DNA of 64,000 nt from Onthovicinus sp900555545 (GTDB taxonomy: Bacteria; Bacillota; Clostridia; Oscillospirales; Acutalibacteraceae): the NCBI GenBank assembly GCA_949296915.1, contig CASFPX010000002.1, positions 62,001-126,000 of the forward strand, written 5' to 3'. How positions within the stretch are numbered: position 1 is the stretch's first letter; each line of letters opens with the position of its first letter. The notes beneath the pieces were generated by a model. The model made no database searches. It worked only from the letters and a program-made list of their open reading frames with translations, and was not told the DNA's origin. A program made the translations under genes and the position numbers. Of this stretch, positions 61,888 through 64,000 are shown in pieces.

Positions 61888-62337
61888 TTATTTCAAATGA
61901 ATCAGCATATTTTTAAAAATCCTGGCCCGGACAGCGTCCCGACGGTCCTGCGGAACATCACGCAGGGAGGCGTCCGAAAGGGCCGCCAGCATTAGGTTCG
62001 CCGCACTCGTATCGATCAGCCCGTTCTCGTGCAAATTGACCAGATGGGCCCGGACAGTGGCCAGCTCAATCGTATCGCCGATCGAATTGATGACATGCAT
62101 CATTGCCGTTCCTGCGTCGCACCGGACACGTGTGATACGGATGTACCCTCCACCGCCCCGCCGGCTTTCCACGATATAACCGTGTTCCGGCGTGAAGCGT
62201 GAGGCAATTACATAATTGATCTGACTGGGGACACACCCCAACTTTTCCGCCAGCTCGTTACGCCTGATTTCCGCATAACCATCCTGTTCGGAGACCATAT
62301 CCGCAATGATTCCGGCGATCATATTACTCAATGTCAT
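61888..62337 (-). CDS. ctsR: CtsR, repressor of class III heat-shock genes
   Basis: 149 residues. The winged-helix segment LGCVPSQINYVIASRFTPEHG and the glycine-rich wing ESRRGGGGYIRI are diagnostic. Represses clp genes until heat or protein damage inactivates it. The start MTLSNMIAG at 62337 follows GGTGA and fits the family length; ATGs further up (62349, 62412) are less likely, the last lying on the -35 region. Two CtsR sites flank its promoter, so it represses itself. Confidence 0.96.
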   Translation of the reverse strand: MTLSNMIAGIIADMVSEQDGYAEIRRNELAEKLGCVPSQINYVIASRFTPEHGYIVESRRGGGGYIRITRVRCDAGTAMMHVINSIGDTIELATVRAHLVNLHENGLIDTSAANLMLAALSDASLRDVPQDRRDAVRARIFKNMLIHLK

Positions 62338-62357
62338 AACAATCACCATCTTTTGAT

Positions 62358-62430
62358 TTTGACTTTCTTTGATTTTTAAGTTAAGTATAACTACTTTTTC
62401 CTTATTCGTCAAAAGTCAAATAAAGTCAAT
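62358..62430 (-). promoter_or_regulatory. CtsR operators
   Basis: Two direct repeats of the heptad RGTCAAA with 3-base spacing. One, on the plus strand, is AGTCAAA-TAA-AGTCAAT (62414-62430), with a further CGTCAAA directly before it over the -35. The other, on the minus strand, is AATCAAA-GAA-AGTCAAA (62358-62374), in the leader just before ctsR. Confidence 0.82.
62384..62412 (-). promoter_or_regulatory. Sigma-A promoter of the ctsR operon
   Basis: Minus strand: TTGACG (62407-62412), 17-base spacer, TATACT (62384-62389), embedded between the CtsR operators. Confidence 0.82.
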
Positions 62431-62473
62431 TATCAATATTGAGGGGCGATAAGTTGTATTATCTCTTTTAATC

Positions 62474-62659
62474 TTAATTATTCTTATTTTTTCTATCAAT
62501 TTCTTGATTTTTTGATCGTTTAAAATTTTTCCCGCCATATCGGTTGGTATGCGCCGTCGTATGACGCTCCGGCTCCTCCGCGAAAGGATCAGGAACCAAC
62601 TCATCTGACACCTCAAAATCCGCCATATAGGGCTTTTTCCCAATCGAGTGATACTCCAT
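62474..62659 (-). CDS. Small hydrophilic hypothetical protein
   Basis: 61 residues, charged, with no membrane helix: MEYHSIGKKPYMADFEV, an acidic middle (DELVPDPFAEEPE) and a Lys/Asn-rich end. AGGAGG lies 7 bases before the ATG, which is the main support. Its 3' end is AT-rich and runs to within about 45 bases of the ctsR promoter; no terminator is evident. Family not recognised. Confidence 0.6.
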   Translation of the reverse strand: MEYHSIGKKPYMADFEVSDELVPDPFAEEPERHTTAHTNRYGGKNFKRSKNQEIDRKNKNN

Positions 62660-62801
62660 ATTTTAGCCTCCTGTTCCTGATACGTTTGCAGGAATTAGTT
62701 TACGCTCCGTTTACCGTTGCTATACAGCAGCGGAAAAATCGGAACACAATTTTGTGCTCCACCATAATATGGGGATGTAACCAGAGAAAGGAGGCAACGC
62801 T

Positions 62802-62954
62802 ATGAATTGCTTTGGGTCAGGGAACTCCTGGATCATCATCCTCGTCATCATCCTGCTCTTCAGCGGCTGCGGAACGGGCTGGAACTGGAACGGCAACGGC
62901 TGTAGCTGCAATAACAGTTGCGGCTGTGGCTGTAACAACTGCGGCTGCAACTGA
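62802..62954 (+). CDS. Cys/Gly-rich membrane microprotein, copy 1
   Basis: 50 residues. A short start (MNCFGSGN), a hydrophobic helix SWIIILVIILLFSG (about 9-22), then GTGWNWNGNGC and a Cys/Asn/Gly tail with nine Cys after the helix (such as CGCGCNNCGCN). AAAGGAGG precedes the ATG. Copy 2 follows 81 bases on. The plan recalls tiny clostridial high-cysteine proteins and YjcZ-like sporulation peptides, but I cannot name a family. The Ala-rich frame on the opposite strand is a shadow. Confidence 0.75.
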   Translation: MNCFGSGNSWIIILVIILLFSGCGTGWNWNGNGCSCNNSCGCGCNNCGCN

Positions 62955-63035
62955 TTTTGGCAGATCCGCGGCGCGTAAAACCATCACACCGGTGCGCGGG
63001 CCGCGACTCACAAATATCTGAAGGAGGAAACAACT

Positions 63036-63212
63036 ATGTGTTTTGGCGGAGGTAATTCCTGGATCATCATTCTCGTCATCATCCTGCTCTTCGGCGGCTG
63101 CGGAACGGGCTGGAACTGGAACGGCAACGGCTGTGGCTGCAATAACGGTTGCGGCTGTGGCTGCGGCAATTCCCGCAGCAATGACTGTGGCTGCAACGAT
63201 TGCGGCTGCTAA
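63036..63212 (+). CDS. Cys/Gly-rich membrane microprotein, copy 2
   Basis: 58 residues, a paralogue of copy 1: the same helix (SWIIILVIILLFGG) and GTGWNWNGNGC core, with a longer Cys/Gly/Asn tail (GCGCNNGCGCGCGNSRSN, then CGCNDCGC). AAGGAGG lies before the ATG. Differences from copy 1 are mostly in the tail, and several codons in the shared part differ silently, so the duplication is not brand new. It ends before a strong hairpin shared with the convergent pckG. Confidence 0.75.
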   Translation: MCFGGGNSWIIILVIILLFGGCGTGWNWNGNGCGCNNGCGCGCGNSRSNDCGCNDCGC

Positions 63213-63262
63213 GTGCGGTGATTTACGGGCAGATGGAAAGCCCATTTGCCCGAACGCAAAAC

Positions 63263-63288
63263 AGCGCCCCCGGAATACCGGGGGCGCT
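63263..63288. terminator. Terminator between microproteins and pckG
   Basis: 11-bp perfect inverted repeat (63263-63273 and 63278-63288, AGCGCCCCCGG arm); leftward it is followed by GTTTTG. Confidence 0.85.
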
Positions 63289-63309
63289 AACTTTCATGAT
63301 ATGCTGACT

Positions 63310-64000
63310 TTATTTCTCGAGGTTTGCCTCCAGGACATCCAGCTGATGGCGGAGTTCGGCCGGCAGTGTGCCGTCAAACTTCGCATAGAACTCCTCGATG
63401 CCCTTGGTCTCCTCTTTCCAGAGGTCCTTATCAACATCCAAGATGCTGGCGAGTGTCTCACGGGAGACCTCATCCTCAATGCCCTCAAGATTGATATCCT
63501 CCGCCTTCGGGACATAGCCGATGGCGGTCTCCACGGCGTCTACCTTGCCTTCACAGCGGTTGATGATCCACTCGAGGACGCGCAGGTTGTCGCCAAAGCC
63601 CGGCCACAGGAACTTGCCGTCATCGCTCTTGCGGAACCAGTTGACGTTGAAGATCTTGGGAGCCTTATCGGGATCAAGCGTCTTGCCGATATCAATCCAG
63701 TGCTGCCAGTAGTCGCCCATGTTGTAGCCGCAGAACGGAAGCATTGCCATCGGGTCGCGGCGGACAACGCCGACCGCACCGGCAGCGGCAGCCGTGGTCT
63801 CAGAGGCCATGATGGAGCCTACGAACACACCGTTGTTCCAGTCGCGGGACTGGTATACCAGCGGAGCCAGCTTTGCGCGGCGGCCGCCGAACACGAATGC
63901 AGAGATCGGCACACCGTTCGGATTCTCAAACTCGGGGCTGATGCACGGGCAATTGACTGCGGGAGCCGTAAAGCGGCTGTTGGGATGCGCGCCCTTCTCC
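63310..64000 (-). CDS. pckG: Phosphoenolpyruvate carboxykinase (GTP), C-terminal part
   Basis: About 229 C-terminal residues; the 5' part is outside the window. Interconverts oxaloacetate and PEP with GTP/GDP. Blocks typical of the GTP-type enzyme are VPISAFVFGGRR, GVFVGSIMASETTAAA, PFCGYNMGDYW and NWFRKSDDGKFLWPGFGDN. In anaerobes it often runs toward oxaloacetate for succinate or amino acids. The reading frame is open to the right edge. Terminator at 63263-63288. Confidence 0.96.
   Translation of the reverse strand, partial: EKGAHPNSRFTAPAVNCPCISPEFENPNGVPISAFVFGGRRAKLAPLVYQSRDWNNGVFVGSIMASETTAAAAGAVGVVRRDPMAMLPFCGYNMGDYWQHWIDIGKTLDPDKAPKIFNVNWFRKSDDGKFLWPGFGDNLRVLEWIINRCEGKVDAVETAIGYVPKAEDINLEGIEDEVSRETLASILDVDKDLWKEETKGIEEFYAKFDGTLPAELRHQLDVLEANLEK

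Noticed and set aside
62817..63245. Minus-strand Ala/Val-rich frame opposite the microproteins
   Set aside because: Composition is the mirror of Gly/Cys codons on the plus strand; the plus frames have strong ribosome binding sites and two paralogous copies, the minus frame has none.

Overview
The window looks like a chromosomal segment of an anaerobic, endospore-forming Firmicute, most likely a clostridium of the Oscillospiraceae/Ruminococcaceae type. The case rests on spore genes (an alpha/beta-type SASP, germination protease gpr, spoIIP, spoVAE), an oxygen-sensitive class III ribonucleotide reductase, the ctsR-mcsA-mcsB-clpC operon, strong AGGAGG-type ribosome binding sites, Rho-independent terminators after most units, and many TTG/GTG starts. 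I saw no rRNA, tRNA, CRISPR array, transposase, integrase or phage gene. The genus cannot be fixed from this sequence.

Layout: 0-5.7 kb has the N-terminal part of a GH116-type glycosidase, a SASP, an XRE regulator, lepA-alr and a lone spoVAE. 5.7-10.7 kb is a surface glycan/lipid module: membrane-anchored GH16, GH29 alpha-fucosidase and an LCAT-like hydrolase with an SPDTG sorting signal. 10.8-16.7 kb has a NifX-like metal-binding protein, a small membrane protein, rpsT, gpr-spoIIP, pduL and a family-4 uracil-DNA glycosylase. The lepA/rpsT/gpr/spoIIP neighbourhood known from Bacillus is present but split by the glycan module. 16.8-21 kb holds a GPH sugar symporter, gap and an ECF sigma/anti-sigma pair.

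21-24.2 kb is the class III ribonucleotide reductase operon. The glycyl-radical domain appears to be encoded by a separate 58-residue gene between the catalytic subunit and the activase, and the promoter carries NrdR boxes. 24.3-30.7 kb has an XRE regulator, membrane proteins (one of 34 residues), a phosphohexomutase, comM and a GH25 lysozyme. 30.8-36.4 kb is a branched-chain amino-acid cluster transcribed leftward: a T-box leader (probable Ile specifier), ilvB, cimA, then leuC-leuD after a terminator. This fits isoleucine synthesis through citramalate. 36.4-44.5 kb has a D,D-carboxypeptidase, a phosphoesterase, an MFS transporter, HtrA and an OmpR-type two-component system.

44.7-50.2 kb is a purine salvage operon: xpt followed by a BMP-type nucleoside ABC transporter. 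50.3-57.6 kb is a leftward run lacZ-tetR-metG-tatD-DUF1836, the last with a long charged helical tail. 57.8-62.4 kb is ctsR-mcsA-mcsB-clpC with two CtsR operators. The right end has a small hypothetical gene, two tandem Cys/Gly-rich membrane microproteins and the 3' part of GTP-dependent PEP carboxykinase.

The observations most worth follow-up are the two-piece NrdD, the tandem Cys-rich microproteins, the SPDTG-anchored LCAT-like hydrolase, and the T-box that ties ilvB and cimA together.
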